The position numbers and the translations under genes are program-made. A stretch of 64,000 nucleotides of DNA from Shimia ponticola (GTDB lineage: Bacteria > Pseudomonadota > Alphaproteobacteria > Rhodobacterales > Rhodobacteraceae): the NCBI RefSeq assembly GCF_007995215.1, contig NZ_VCDK01000001.1, forward strand, positions 1-64,000. The letters run 5' to 3'. The notes beneath the pieces were generated by a model. The model had not been told where the DNA came from and did not search any database. It saw only the letters and a program-made list of their open reading frames with translations. This document shows positions 56,201 to 64,000 of this stretch, piece by piece; positions within the stretch are counted from its first letter, which is position 1, and every line of letters begins with the position of its first letter.

Positions 56201-57061
56201 GTCGTCACCGAAATCCAGCATTCGATGCAGACAGAAAGCGGTTTTGGCGAGGCATTGGTGGTCACTTTGCAAAATGCCTTGGAACACATCGATCCAGTTG
56301 ATGCCGAGGCGCATAAAAGCATGGCGTTGCTGTGTGGGCGTCCCATTGCCGTTGTTCGGGCGATGTTGGACCTGCAGTTGCAAGGACCCGCCGCGATTGA
56401 TCGTACCGAAACGAGCTTTGCCGACGATATGGAGCGTTGGGACAAAACCGGGAAATCGGTTCGAACAACCAAAGGCATCGAAGACATACGATTTCCGATC
56501 CGGCTGGGCGAGTACCATCAATTGAACGACGGCTTGATCGGTTATTGGGTGGAAGATCGCTCCGAGACGGGCGAAATCTCTTTTCGGGACCAAACATTCC
56601 ACGCGCCGCAATCCACCACCGAGCCTAGCCCCAGTATCCGAACGCACGGCCCGGCCAAAGACAGCCAACCGGTTAACATCACCCATACGTTTGGGGCCGA
56701 ACCACAAACCCTGACGCTTTTCATGGACCCGCGCTGCAAGGTGCACGCAACCACCGGCATCTTGCCGACCAAGTCCATAGAGCTGCCACGTGAGGCCTAT
56801 GCCGACGCGCTGGAGGCGATCGAGGTGACATTCGAGGCTGCGCCGATCCTGTCAGACCGGTCTATGCTGCGCCTGCCACTCGGGCCGGAAGCAGGATCGA
56901 CTTGGTCGTGGCTGGAGCGACGCGGTGACGATTGGACGGAAATCAGCTCTGACCCAGAGGACCAGCCAAGCATTGGCGACGTTGGGCCAGACCCGAACTT
57001 TCAAGCACAACACGAAATACGCGATGGCTGGCTCGTTCTGCGCCGCGCACCCAGACCGTAG
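53255..57061 (+). CDS. Very large hypothetical protein, gene 1 of the DUF6603 cluster
   Basis: A protein of up to 1268 aa. No signal peptide. The N-terminal motif SLKSGVHLHWHLPAGLTRPS...QFPAVPNRWLVSRAS is striking and I have seen similar HLHWxLPxxLTR...FPAVPNRWLV proteins as uncharacterised large ORFs. A helical region (LAALNEAQRQFDRTKDRIAALRSRL, about 375-400) and an acidic stretch (about 420-450) follow. The rest alternates beta-rich blocks. The start is unclear: TTG 53255 or TTG 53330, the latter 19 bp after GGAGG. No known domain identified. Confidence 0.7.
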   Translation: MGQRCILPTALTAFYVAGGNTSVSVLGPSAEFSDLPGKADPDTPFVSEVTVPAEFQQPDLSLKSGVHLHWHLPAGLTRPSANAQGGGQFPAVPNRWLVSRASPQLGAAQWIIESDYLHPPGASHDAVSFPFLSDDQTPFRLLGRTVRLDEATTAEPGSAYLRGTDGQSLLTAIGYGEPTFASYYPNCRSVFGFHDTDIRDDNDLTGLSYELLGWYSNLDDDLLSQARDCLLSSKGTINDVLRREFGWSVAQETQTALSELDGILCHGRLDFAPESAPETVGALQVSSVSLASNGEEALAAYLARDVVPDSSASVFDAIFQHEDLAEASVDRAAKFNVVRHDKSFTARDAGRLWSISALSQAGETSNQGVPAGLADALAALNEAQRQFDRTKDRIAALRSRLFSDWYEYQLSLYHETDEDTGEDAQTALGLGGDGDDAQTDPFGAESGQSDGDDANTPVTGYRGRHVSAQIIRDYLENHAVPEVEGLIAECGEFSVESATDAKNVTSVDVISSGQHAARVSAAAANLISQIEDMNARVASEAAQNDTETPPIALGLFTRAAPRCWQPKEPSILIAGPCARSQSHPLRAKDGTLPIAIVKVDDPVKDLVQAVSAENRRVLDAVSPPQVWKRNTWSAHMVEWSAEYYPSATSDALTGEVSPFQLSDTDTNLTLEEGPDVPSLVTVVGTSLVSPQIKDVAVARFESFLRRAMLADFKRSQRSDRNSNDPETGSLELALLDAYLPSVDRSTDAFDQNLCDIIRAYDWAQSNADIEAALQAYVAMTRDGFGVLSQSLSGFNATLLTHKQTLQLPVDDPRMESAERNGFVHRLANLIGNSNVWAPRPVSTFSPVRSGALSISQLRLIDCFGQVMEIDRSDQVLSEMATPSDNGHQPGHLTLSPRITQPARLFFRWLDAETSEAKDREAFDAATPLCGWILPNFLDNSLAVYAADGAALGQLGVDATWTPAPGGSSVLNVGGISNDHLRRVVTEIQHSMQTESGFGEALVVTLQNALEHIDPVDAEAHKSMALLCGRPIAVVRAMLDLQLQGPAAIDRTETSFADDMERWDKTGKSVRTTKGIEDIRFPIRLGEYHQLNDGLIGYWVEDRSETGEISFRDQTFHAPQSTTEPSPSIRTHGPAKDSQPVNITHTFGAEPQTLTLFMDPRCKVHATTGILPTKSIELPREAYADALEAIEVTFEAAPILSDRSMLRLPLGPEAGSTWSWLERRGDDWTEISSDPEDQPSIGDVGPDPNFQAQHEIRDGWLVLRRAPRP

Positions 57062-57087
57062 AGATGTCTTAGGAATAGGATTTTGTT

Positions 57088-58536
57088 ATGCCGTCTTTTC
57101 ACCGAATAATCGCTTTCGCCCTTGCAGGTTTGCTGATCTGGACGGTCCCCGCTATGGCTCAATCGAACGCCTGCGCGCCGAAGACAGGCATGATCTCAGG
57201 ACTGCGGTTCGACGTATTGGGGTCGGACACGATCCTGAACGACTGGGACGACAAAACAGGCACAGCTGGGCAGGTCCTTTCGAACGCACCTGTGAATGTG
57301 CTGACTCTTCGGATCGAGAACATTGCCAACTATCTTGGCGGGAAATCAAAGGATCATTCATTCAAGTTTACAAATAGCGATTTCGCCGATGGAACCACTT
57401 TGGCGATATCGCTGGATTTGCAGCCCGGCAGCGAGGACGCGCCCATTGAAAAGCCCTGGGCACTTGGGCATGCGACCTTGCTGAAAAACGCAAAAGTCAG
57501 CATCGCTGACACCTCTTCCTTTCGGCTGAAGAATGTGAATGTGGTCACGGTTGGTGGTTCTGTGGACCGCCCCAACATGGTTGCAGGGGACACGCGTTTT
57601 TTACTGTCGTTTGGGTCCGATTTCGAGATTGTCCCAGGCGAGCGTCTGGACCTAAAGATCGAACTGCCTGTCACCGCAGCGCCGACCGGGCAAAGCAATT
57701 TGCATCTGGTGTTCCAGAACCTTCAGGTTAATCCGGTTCACGGCAAATGTGACTATCGCACCGTTGCGCGCACGCACACGAATGTTGCCTTGCATAAGCA
57801 GCCGCTGGTGATGCGTGGGCGGGATGTAGGCATCGGGACCGCCGACCCAAAGGCGCGGCTCCACGTAGCAGGCGGAGCAGTCTTTGACGAAAAAGTTGGC
57901 ATTGGCACAACAACCCCGACATCGTCGCTAGATGTGAATGGCATCGCGAAAGTCAACGGCTCCTTGTTTGTTCGCGGCTCACCGGCAAGCGTTCACTTGG
58001 GTGAGGGTTTTTCCAACACATGGACCCTTGGCATGTCGGGTGAGCAGTTCAGCATAAGTCGCAACATTGCGTTGGACAGCATCTGGACCGCCATGCGCCT
58101 AAGCGCCGATGGCAACATGACATTGAAACGCAGAGAACACGGGGCGCCGGGCATCTTGTTGCAGGATGTACGGTCGGACAAACAGTCGGTGCCTGCATTG
58201 GAAATTCGCAGCAAATGGCCTTCAATCCGGTTTGCCGACGAAAAAGGACAATCTGGGTGGGAAATGAAGGTGATCCCCGACGCCATTCAGTTTTGGCCTG
58301 TCGTAAACGGACAAATCTCAGGGGACGGCGCATTTGGATTTAGCTTTCACCGCGGGAAAATGCGGCTGTTTCTGGACGAGGATCGCGCGGTGGAAACTGT
58401 CGCGAGCGAGGTCGCGATGGAATTGATGGCTGAGGTGTTGGATGGCAGAAACTTCGAGAAACTGATCAACGAAAAGATCCACGATTTCGTGACAAAGAAC
58501 TGTGGGTTCAAACGCGACGGATCCATTGCATGTTAA
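57088..58536 (+). CDS. Secreted tail-fibre-like repeat protein, gene 2 of the cluster
   Basis: A 482-aa protein with a signal peptide (FALAGLLIWTVPAMAQSNA, cleavage after AMA). The middle has phage-fibre-like repeats VGIGTADPKARLHVAGGAVFDEKVGIGTTTPTSSLDVNGIAKVNG (GIGTxxPxxxLxVxG). The C-terminus is helical, without the SDxRLK peptidase S74 chaperone motif. A surface fibre or adhesin is possible. The gene begins 26 bp after the large gene. Confidence 0.72.
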   Translation: MPSFHRIIAFALAGLLIWTVPAMAQSNACAPKTGMISGLRFDVLGSDTILNDWDDKTGTAGQVLSNAPVNVLTLRIENIANYLGGKSKDHSFKFTNSDFADGTTLAISLDLQPGSEDAPIEKPWALGHATLLKNAKVSIADTSSFRLKNVNVVTVGGSVDRPNMVAGDTRFLLSFGSDFEIVPGERLDLKIELPVTAAPTGQSNLHLVFQNLQVNPVHGKCDYRTVARTHTNVALHKQPLVMRGRDVGIGTADPKARLHVAGGAVFDEKVGIGTTTPTSSLDVNGIAKVNGSLFVRGSPASVHLGEGFSNTWTLGMSGEQFSISRNIALDSIWTAMRLSADGNMTLKRREHGAPGILLQDVRSDKQSVPALEIRSKWPSIRFADEKGQSGWEMKVIPDAIQFWPVVNGQISGDGAFGFSFHRGKMRLFLDEDRAVETVASEVAMELMAEVLDGRNFEKLINEKIHDFVTKNCGFKRDGSIAC

Positions 58537-58578
58537 TGAAGCCGTTCATCTTGCCCCACCACAAAGGCCAAAGCGCCC

Positions 58579-59286
58579 ATGGATGATGACGCCATCATAG
58601 GCGCGACAACCGTGGGCGATCTGATCAGCGCGGTTGCGGAGGCGCATCCCGGTTGGATTTCCGAAGCACTGAGCGATCAGACCTCGCGCTCGGCGCTTTG
58701 GGACACCCCGGTCCACGCTATCACCCACGACCCATCCTCAGACATACCCATCACCGCAGAGCTTGACCCTGCATTCCAGCAAACCTTGGGTATTGAAGCC
58801 CAAAGCAAATTAAAATTGATCACATCGGAGACCCAATACATGGCAGACTTCAAACTAGAAATTACGGTTGGCATTAAACAAGGCGGCGAGATGAAGCCGA
58901 TGAATTTCGAGGTGTCCAACAAAACCCAATTCCCAGCCCCCCAAACAGACGGCGACGGCGGTCTTTCACTCAGCCTTGGGGAAGAAGGTTTCGACGTTGG
59001 TTCAGCCAGCGAATTTGCAGCGCTGGCCCAAGATGTTTTTGGCTTGCAAGGTCTGAAAGACCAATTGGATCAGCTTGGGCATGGGGTTGGTGACATCTCT
59101 TTCCGCATTGAAGAGTTCGACCTCGCCGTCCCTCCAAAACTTAATGGCACGCGCGGTAAGACGTCGTTTAACGCCACAGTGATCGCCAATCTGGAAAAGC
59201 TGGAAATCGCCGATGTTGTCGATGACAAAATCAAGCTGCAACAGGCTCGGGTGACGATCAATCGTCCAGCCCAAGACGAGGAGTGA
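58579..59286 (+). CDS. Hypothetical protein, gene 3 of the cluster
   Basis: A 235-aa acidic protein without signal peptide or membrane segment. Beta-rich centre (MADFKLEITVGIKQGGEMKPMNFEVSNKTQFPA) and amphipathic strands towards the end. No family recognised. Its stop overlaps the GTG start of the DUF6603 gene (GTGA). Confidence 0.65.
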   Translation: MDDDAIIGATTVGDLISAVAEAHPGWISEALSDQTSRSALWDTPVHAITHDPSSDIPITAELDPAFQQTLGIEAQSKLKLITSETQYMADFKLEITVGIKQGGEMKPMNFEVSNKTQFPAPQTDGDGGLSLSLGEEGFDVGSASEFAALAQDVFGLQGLKDQLDQLGHGVGDISFRIEEFDLAVPPKLNGTRGKTSFNATVIANLEKLEIADVVDDKIKLQQARVTINRPAQDEE

Positions 59287-62213
59287 CTTCGTCCCCACAC
59301 ACGTCGTCTGGAATTGAGTTCCAATTCGAACTGAGCGCAAATCTTGTGCTCGGCACCGGACCTGTGCCGCTTGTTTTAGAGTTCAGCCGCGACGACGCGG
59401 CCATGGTCTTTGACGCGCATGCGCCGGGTCTTGACCACGTGACCGTGGCCACGGTCGTCGACGCCTTGGTAGAGCCGGACCTGGCCAAGACTCTGCCTGA
59501 CGTCCTGCGCAAGATCGCTGTTGTCGAACTCGATGTCAGCGGCGCGCCGGGCGGCGATTTTGAACTGCTTTGCGCGGTTCGCATTGAGCTCTCAGGCCAT
59601 CATCTTTTGATGCGAATTGGGGTTGGGCGCACCGGTGGTCGGGCACATCTGTCAGGCCGATTGGTTCTGGATGGCGATCCTCCTCTAGAGCTAGAGGTGC
59701 ATTTCGGGGGTGATAGCTCCCAGACGCGATTTGCAGCAAGTCTGCTGAACGCCAATGTCGATATCCGCGCCTTGGTGGCGTCTGTGTCCAAGGACTTGGC
59801 CGAGCCGATCCCACAGGGATTAGAGCTGAAAAATGCCTTGCTGCGCTTTGCCTATGAAAGCGGCGAGAAGGACGACGATGCCAAGTATCTGGCTGCCGTG
59901 GATCTGGGCGCGTCGGTGGGGATGGACTGGTCGGAACTGCCGCTGATCGGCAATGCTATGCCAGGGGATGAAGGCGTCTCCGTTGATGGTCTGCAACTCC
60001 ATTTCAGCAACATCAGCATTGACGCCAAAGAGGCTCAAGGTTGGAGCGCCCTTTTTCCCCAAACCGATCTCGGTTCATTTCTGCCAACTTCCGGCATCTC
60101 ATCAGGGGTGCAGTTGGCCTCAGGCCTTAGGATGGGAAACCGCCGTCTGGACCTAACGCTCCCGCTTGGCGGCGACACGGACGACACCCACGACGCCGAG
60201 GCAGAGGACGCTAAGGGGGAAGACCCGTTTTTCTCACTTGGTCCTCTCGATATTGATGGTGTGGGATTGGCGCTGCGCGACAGCCGCGTTTGGGTGACCT
60301 TTAATGCCACTCTCTCGGGTGGCGGGTTGCACATGGGTCTTGATGGTCTGGGCCTTGGGTTCAAGCTTGATGACCTTGAACACCCGGCGCTGGCGCTGGA
60401 TGGAATATCTCTTGCTTACAGCAATCCTGCGGTGACGATCAGTGGCGATCTGTTGCGGGAAGTCGACCCAGATGGTTCTGAGCGTTTTGCCGGTGCAGCG
60501 CTTCTCAAGACCAAGCCGCTGACGCTATCAGCGGTCGGCGCTTATGAAGAGATTGACGGTCACACATCGTTGTTCCTCTACGCGGTTCTGGACCGCCCCA
60601 TAGGCGGGCCGCCATATTTCTTTGTCACGGGGCTGGCCGCAGGCGTTGGCTATAATCGCCGCCTGATCCCGCCGACGATTGATCAGATTGAGGACTTTCC
60701 GCTGGTCGCCGCCGCGATGCGCGGCAAGGGCGACAATTCTGCCGAAGGCGGGCAGAAGATGCTTGCTGATCTGCGCACCTTCCTGCCCGCGTCGGAAGAT
60801 GATGGTTTCATCGCCGTCGGCGTTCGTTTCACGACCTTTGAGATCATTGAAAGCTTTGCCCTCGTGACGGTTGGCTTTGGCCACAAACTCGAAGGGCGTC
60901 TCTTGGGTGTATCCACCTTGGAAACGCCACCCAAGAGCCCCACGACCCCGCCCTTGGCCCGAATACGCATTGGATTGATCGCCGATATCGAACCCGATGC
61001 ATTGCTGATCGATGGACGGGTTTTGGACGGCAGTTTCCTGTTTTCCCCCGATTGCAAACTGTCCGGTGGTTTCGCGTTCTATTCATGGTTTGCTGGCAAG
61101 CATTCTGGCGACTTCGTACTGACGGTTGGCGGCTTCCACCCCGAGTTCGAAGCCCCCGATCACTACCCCAATGTCAGCCGCATAAGGCTGAATTGGCAGG
61201 TGACGCCTGAGCTTTCGCTGAAGGGGTCCTATTATTACGGGCTGACAGGCGCGGCAGTCATGGCAGGCGGCAATCTGTCAGCCGTCTACCGCTCCGGGTC
61301 GTTCAAGGCATGGTTTCGCGCAAACGCAAACTTCATCGCCGTTTGGGAACCCTTCGCCTATGATGCCAAAATAGAGGTGACAGTCGGCGCAAGTTATACG
61401 TTCGAGTCCTTCGGACTTTCTAAGTCATTCGAAGGCGAAGTCAGCGCCAAGCTCCACATTTGGGGGCCAGAATTTGCCGTTCACGCAGAGGTCGACATCG
61501 GGATCAAAACCTTTGTCATCGAGCACAACGGGCATGGGCCGGTTTCCGCTCCGCTTGGGTGGACTGATTTCAGTCAGAAGTTCCTGCCCAAATCTGAACA
61601 GGTGTGCAGCATCGTCCTAAAGTCCGGGTTGTTGCGGACGGTTTCTCCAAATGGTGCGACAGACAGTGGTGAGGACATTTGGGTCGTCAGTGCAAAGGAC
61701 CTCTGCCTGAGTATCGAAAGCGCAATTCCCGCCTCGCGCGTGGCCAACCTGCAAAGTTGGATTGAGCCAGAAGGACATGACCTGACATTTGCGCATATGG
61801 GTATCCGTCCCATGGGCAAATCAAACCGCGATGTCGAAAGCGACCTAACCGTCATGATCACGCAGCCTTCATCGGGCAATTTCGTGTTGCGCGACATTCG
61901 CAAGCGAGTCCCTTTGGCTTTGTGGGGGGCTCCGCAAGCTGGCAGGCCAGCGGCAAACGATCCAAGGTATCTTGATGGTGCCCTCTGCGGTGTGGAACTC
62001 CGGTCTGCCAAGGTTCAAGATCCGGATGCCACGGCCAGCCTGGACGGTCATCTTCTGTCGGAAAGGGTCAAGACCCATGCCGTAAACCCAAACTGGGCGC
62101 CCCGCGACATGACGCAAAGCGCGGAACTCGCCTCCGGAACCCGGCGCGAAATGACAGAGCTTTCCGCCGATTTGCTTCATGCCTTTGATCTTGGGGTGGC
62201 AAGCGACACATGA
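59283..62213 (+). CDS. DUF6603-containing large protein, gene 4 of the cluster
   Basis: A 976-aa protein. From about residue 320 to 790 it resembles DUF6603 as I remember it: FFSLGPLDIDGVGLALRDSRVWVTFNATLSGGGLHMGLDGLGLGFKL, HTSLFLYAVLDRPIGGPPYFFVTGLAAGVGYNRRL and SPDCKLSGGFAFYSWFAGKHSGDFVLTVGGFHPEF. The Gly-rich alternating strands suggest a beta-barrel or carapace-like fold. No signal peptide. It ends in ATGA overlap with gene 5. Function unknown. Confidence 0.78.
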   Translation: MTSSPHTSSGIEFQFELSANLVLGTGPVPLVLEFSRDDAAMVFDAHAPGLDHVTVATVVDALVEPDLAKTLPDVLRKIAVVELDVSGAPGGDFELLCAVRIELSGHHLLMRIGVGRTGGRAHLSGRLVLDGDPPLELEVHFGGDSSQTRFAASLLNANVDIRALVASVSKDLAEPIPQGLELKNALLRFAYESGEKDDDAKYLAAVDLGASVGMDWSELPLIGNAMPGDEGVSVDGLQLHFSNISIDAKEAQGWSALFPQTDLGSFLPTSGISSGVQLASGLRMGNRRLDLTLPLGGDTDDTHDAEAEDAKGEDPFFSLGPLDIDGVGLALRDSRVWVTFNATLSGGGLHMGLDGLGLGFKLDDLEHPALALDGISLAYSNPAVTISGDLLREVDPDGSERFAGAALLKTKPLTLSAVGAYEEIDGHTSLFLYAVLDRPIGGPPYFFVTGLAAGVGYNRRLIPPTIDQIEDFPLVAAAMRGKGDNSAEGGQKMLADLRTFLPASEDDGFIAVGVRFTTFEIIESFALVTVGFGHKLEGRLLGVSTLETPPKSPTTPPLARIRIGLIADIEPDALLIDGRVLDGSFLFSPDCKLSGGFAFYSWFAGKHSGDFVLTVGGFHPEFEAPDHYPNVSRIRLNWQVTPELSLKGSYYYGLTGAAVMAGGNLSAVYRSGSFKAWFRANANFIAVWEPFAYDAKIEVTVGASYTFESFGLSKSFEGEVSAKLHIWGPEFAVHAEVDIGIKTFVIEHNGHGPVSAPLGWTDFSQKFLPKSEQVCSIVLKSGLLRTVSPNGATDSGEDIWVVSAKDLCLSIESAIPASRVANLQSWIEPEGHDLTFAHMGIRPMGKSNRDVESDLTVMITQPSSGNFVLRDIRKRVPLALWGAPQAGRPAANDPRYLDGALCGVELRSAKVQDPDATASLDGHLLSERVKTHAVNPNWAPRDMTQSAELASGTRREMTELSADLLHAFDLGVASDT

Positions 62214-64000
62214 CCCGAAGTGCCAAGCTCACATTCCTTGAGAACCACCTGCCATCACTCAGCGCAGGCGCGTATGAGATTTCGGTCACTCAAACCGTCA
62301 GGGTCGATCAAGAACCACACCCGGCAAGTTTTGCTACCAATCGAAAAATCGGTATTGCCGCCGAGCGCACCAGTCTGAACCCCAAAGCTGTCCATCAGGT
62401 ATTTCCGCCGGATCACAGTCGCGGCGATCATGATACGGTGCTGCCACACGTCATTCTGGAACGATCCACGCTGCCGTGGGAACGTTCGGCCGAGATTGGC
62501 ACAGATGTACCTTGGCTGGGTTTATTGGTGTTTCACGGAGCCGAAGCGCCAGAGACCAAGCCCACGACAGCGGGCCAACTGTTTCTGGGTTCAAGCACTG
62601 CGCCATTTTTTCCATCGATCGAGATGGAGGACTTCTGGCAAGCGGAGTCCGATCCGGCCACCGTCATCGATGTTCCGGCTTTGCTCCTGCGACGCATCGT
62701 ACCGACTGTGGCTGATCTTCGATTGCTCAGCCATGTGCGCAAGACCCATACCGAACAGGCACTTTCCCAAAATACTGAGCGGGCGGCGGTGGTCGCGAAC
62801 CGCCTGCCGATGATCGACGGCCTGACGACCGTGCATCTTGTTTCGCTAGAAAACCGCTACGAAGGCGGTGTTTTCAATTTCCAAGGCGCCAGAGACGACG
62901 AAACCATCCGGTTGATCAGCCTGAAGTCATGGTCTTTTTCGTGTCGGAAAAACGGGCGCAGCCTTACCAACATCTTGCTTGGTCTCAGCTTGTCATCCGG
63001 TCACACCGGTCAGGCCGGGCTCTGCCTCCCAGCTGATGAGGCGGACACTGCGGCTGTTTCGACGAAAAAGGCAAACGGGTACGTGTTGTTGCCTCACCGA
63101 TGCGCTGAAGGTCGCGAAAGGGCGGCTTGGTACCATGGACCTCTCCTTCCCGGACAAAACACCGCGTCGGACCAGCATGGGGCTGCTGCCGTGCATGCGG
63201 CCGAGGACCTTTACACCTCGGATGCAGAGTTCGAGCTTTTGGATGTATCCTACGGGGCCGCTTGGCAGCTTGGGCGACTGACTGCGCTTCGGGACAAGCC
63301 TTTTGCTCAGAAACTCTTGGCTTGGAAACGCAAACACGCTCAACGCCTTCACCGCGAAGGCGAGGCGCAAATGTTCGCAAACCTTTTTCCAGAGAGCGAC
63401 CAGCCAAACGAATTTCCGGAATTGGAGTCTTGGCTTAAGGATCTGGCTCTGCTGAAATCCGTGCCGTTCGGATACCTCGTTCCAAGCGCGAAGATGTTGC
63501 CAAGAGAGGCGTTGCGCCTGTTTTGGTTGGACTGGCAATGGGTCGAGGCGCTCCTTGACGGCGCGTTCAGCTTGGGCCGCGTACTGCCTGGGCAGCACGC
63601 GAACGAGCCCCGCGACCCAATTCCGTCCATCCGTCACAGACCGATAACGGGCTTCTTGCTGCGATCGGAAGCGGTTGCGAAATGGCCAGAGCTCCGGTTC
63701 GAGATGAACGGACTGTCCGAAGGGGACGCGACGCGGCTACTGCGGCTGGACAAGCTCAGCAATGATACCCTGCTTTGTCTCTATGATGGGCCAATCCAGA
63801 GCCTGGATATCTTCCAAAAACCCGAGACACTGCACTTTGGCCTCACACTCGGGAGCGGGGAGAAATCCGGTTTTTACAAACAGCTTCGACATCCTGAAAC
63901 AGGGGCTGCCCTGTCTGATGACCCTGCTGATCAAGCGGAGGCAACTTGGCGCGACGGCGCGCCGAACCGTGTGATGGATACGTCGAAATTCGCGGCGGTC
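62210..64000 (+). CDS. Large hypothetical protein, gene 5 of the cluster (partial, open at right edge)
   Basis: Open from ATG 62210 to the window end: 597 codons. MTRSAKLTFLENHLPSLSAG...YEISVTQTV, VHQVFPPDHSRGDHDTVLPHVILERSTLPWE, VANRLPMIDGLTTVHLVSLENRYEGGVF, IRLISLKSWSFSC. The pattern suggests an ordered multi-domain structural protein. No catalytic motif seen. The ATGA overlap with the DUF6603 gene shows they are co-translated. Confidence 0.72.
   Translation, partial: MTRSAKLTFLENHLPSLSAGAYEISVTQTVRVDQEPHPASFATNRKIGIAAERTSLNPKAVHQVFPPDHSRGDHDTVLPHVILERSTLPWERSAEIGTDVPWLGLLVFHGAEAPETKPTTAGQLFLGSSTAPFFPSIEMEDFWQAESDPATVIDVPALLLRRIVPTVADLRLLSHVRKTHTEQALSQNTERAAVVANRLPMIDGLTTVHLVSLENRYEGGVFNFQGARDDETIRLISLKSWSFSCRKNGRSLTNILLGLSLSSGHTGQAGLCLPADEADTAAVSTKKANGYVLLPHRCAEGRERAAWYHGPLLPGQNTASDQHGAAAVHAAEDLYTSDAEFELLDVSYGAAWQLGRLTALRDKPFAQKLLAWKRKHAQRLHREGEAQMFANLFPESDQPNEFPELESWLKDLALLKSVPFGYLVPSAKMLPREALRLFWLDWQWVEALLDGAFSLGRVLPGQHANEPRDPIPSIRHRPITGFLLRSEAVAKWPELRFEMNGLSEGDATRLLRLDKLSNDTLLCLYDGPIQSLDIFQKPETLHFGLTLGSGEKSGFYKQLRHPETGAALSDDPADQAEATWRDGAPNRVMDTSKFAAV

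Overview
The window looks like a chromosome segment of a marine-type alphaproteobacterium of the Rhodobacterales (Roseobacter-like). The evidence is the core gene order murA - DUF2948 - hisD - UPF0262 - low-molecular-weight phosphatase - infA - maf - RNase E/G - yacG - tRNA-Phe, the GC-rich codon use, and many overlapping ATGA/GTGA/TAATG gene junctions. This assignment rests on gene content and remembered synteny, not on a search.

Layout. (1) 1-16,028: core chromosome with tRNA-Thr, an RTX-type secreted calcium-binding protein, the mur/his block, a class D beta-lactamase homologue, a solute-binding protein with a hybrid histidine kinase, a SnoaL-like gene broken by one stop codon, and the infA-maf-RNase E/G-yacG block ending at tRNA-Phe. 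(2) 15,983-43,743: an integrated genomic island of about 27.8 kb. The last 46 bp of tRNA-Phe are repeated exactly at 43,698-43,743 (attL/attR), and CTAGCACAG-type repeats lie inside both ends. (3) 43,744-52,344: a decaying region with a chimeric, broken integrase, a wrecked Zur-box-preceded Nik/Opp-type ABC importer operon ending in an EamA exporter, and an asparagine-synthase-like gene split by a stop codon. (4) 53,255-64,000 (open at the right edge): five large co-directional genes, one with a DUF6603 region, of unknown function.

The island carries several modules. One (19.7-21.8 kb) holds a regulator, two small genes and a polysaccharide lyase. Next come DUF6626/DUF6641-like proteins and a tyrosine recombinase. 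At 25.6-29.1 kb is a three-gene ABC-three-component (ABC-3C) conflict system: SMC-like ATPase, middle component 2 and a PD-(D/E)XK nuclease. A MASE1 kinase and LuxR-type regulator follow. At 31.7-37.7 kb is the most interesting module: a queuosine-precursor-type transporter, a queuosine mannosyltransferase-like glycosyltransferase, a tRNA-guanine transglycosylase/DpdA-like enzyme, an unrecognised 585-aa protein and a second, convergent glycosyltransferase. The parts suggest import of a 7-deazaguanine base, its insertion into nucleic acid and its glycosylation. A short recombinase and a five-gene nucleotide-type cassette (dTMP-kinase-like, HAD, membrane-anchored protein, left-handed beta-helix protein, HIT/GalT-like) complete the island.

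A near-perfect palindrome, AACTTGATT-(A/T)-AATCAAGTT, occurs four times, only inside the island, and brackets two of these modules. It may be a module boundary, a regulator site or a two-way terminator.
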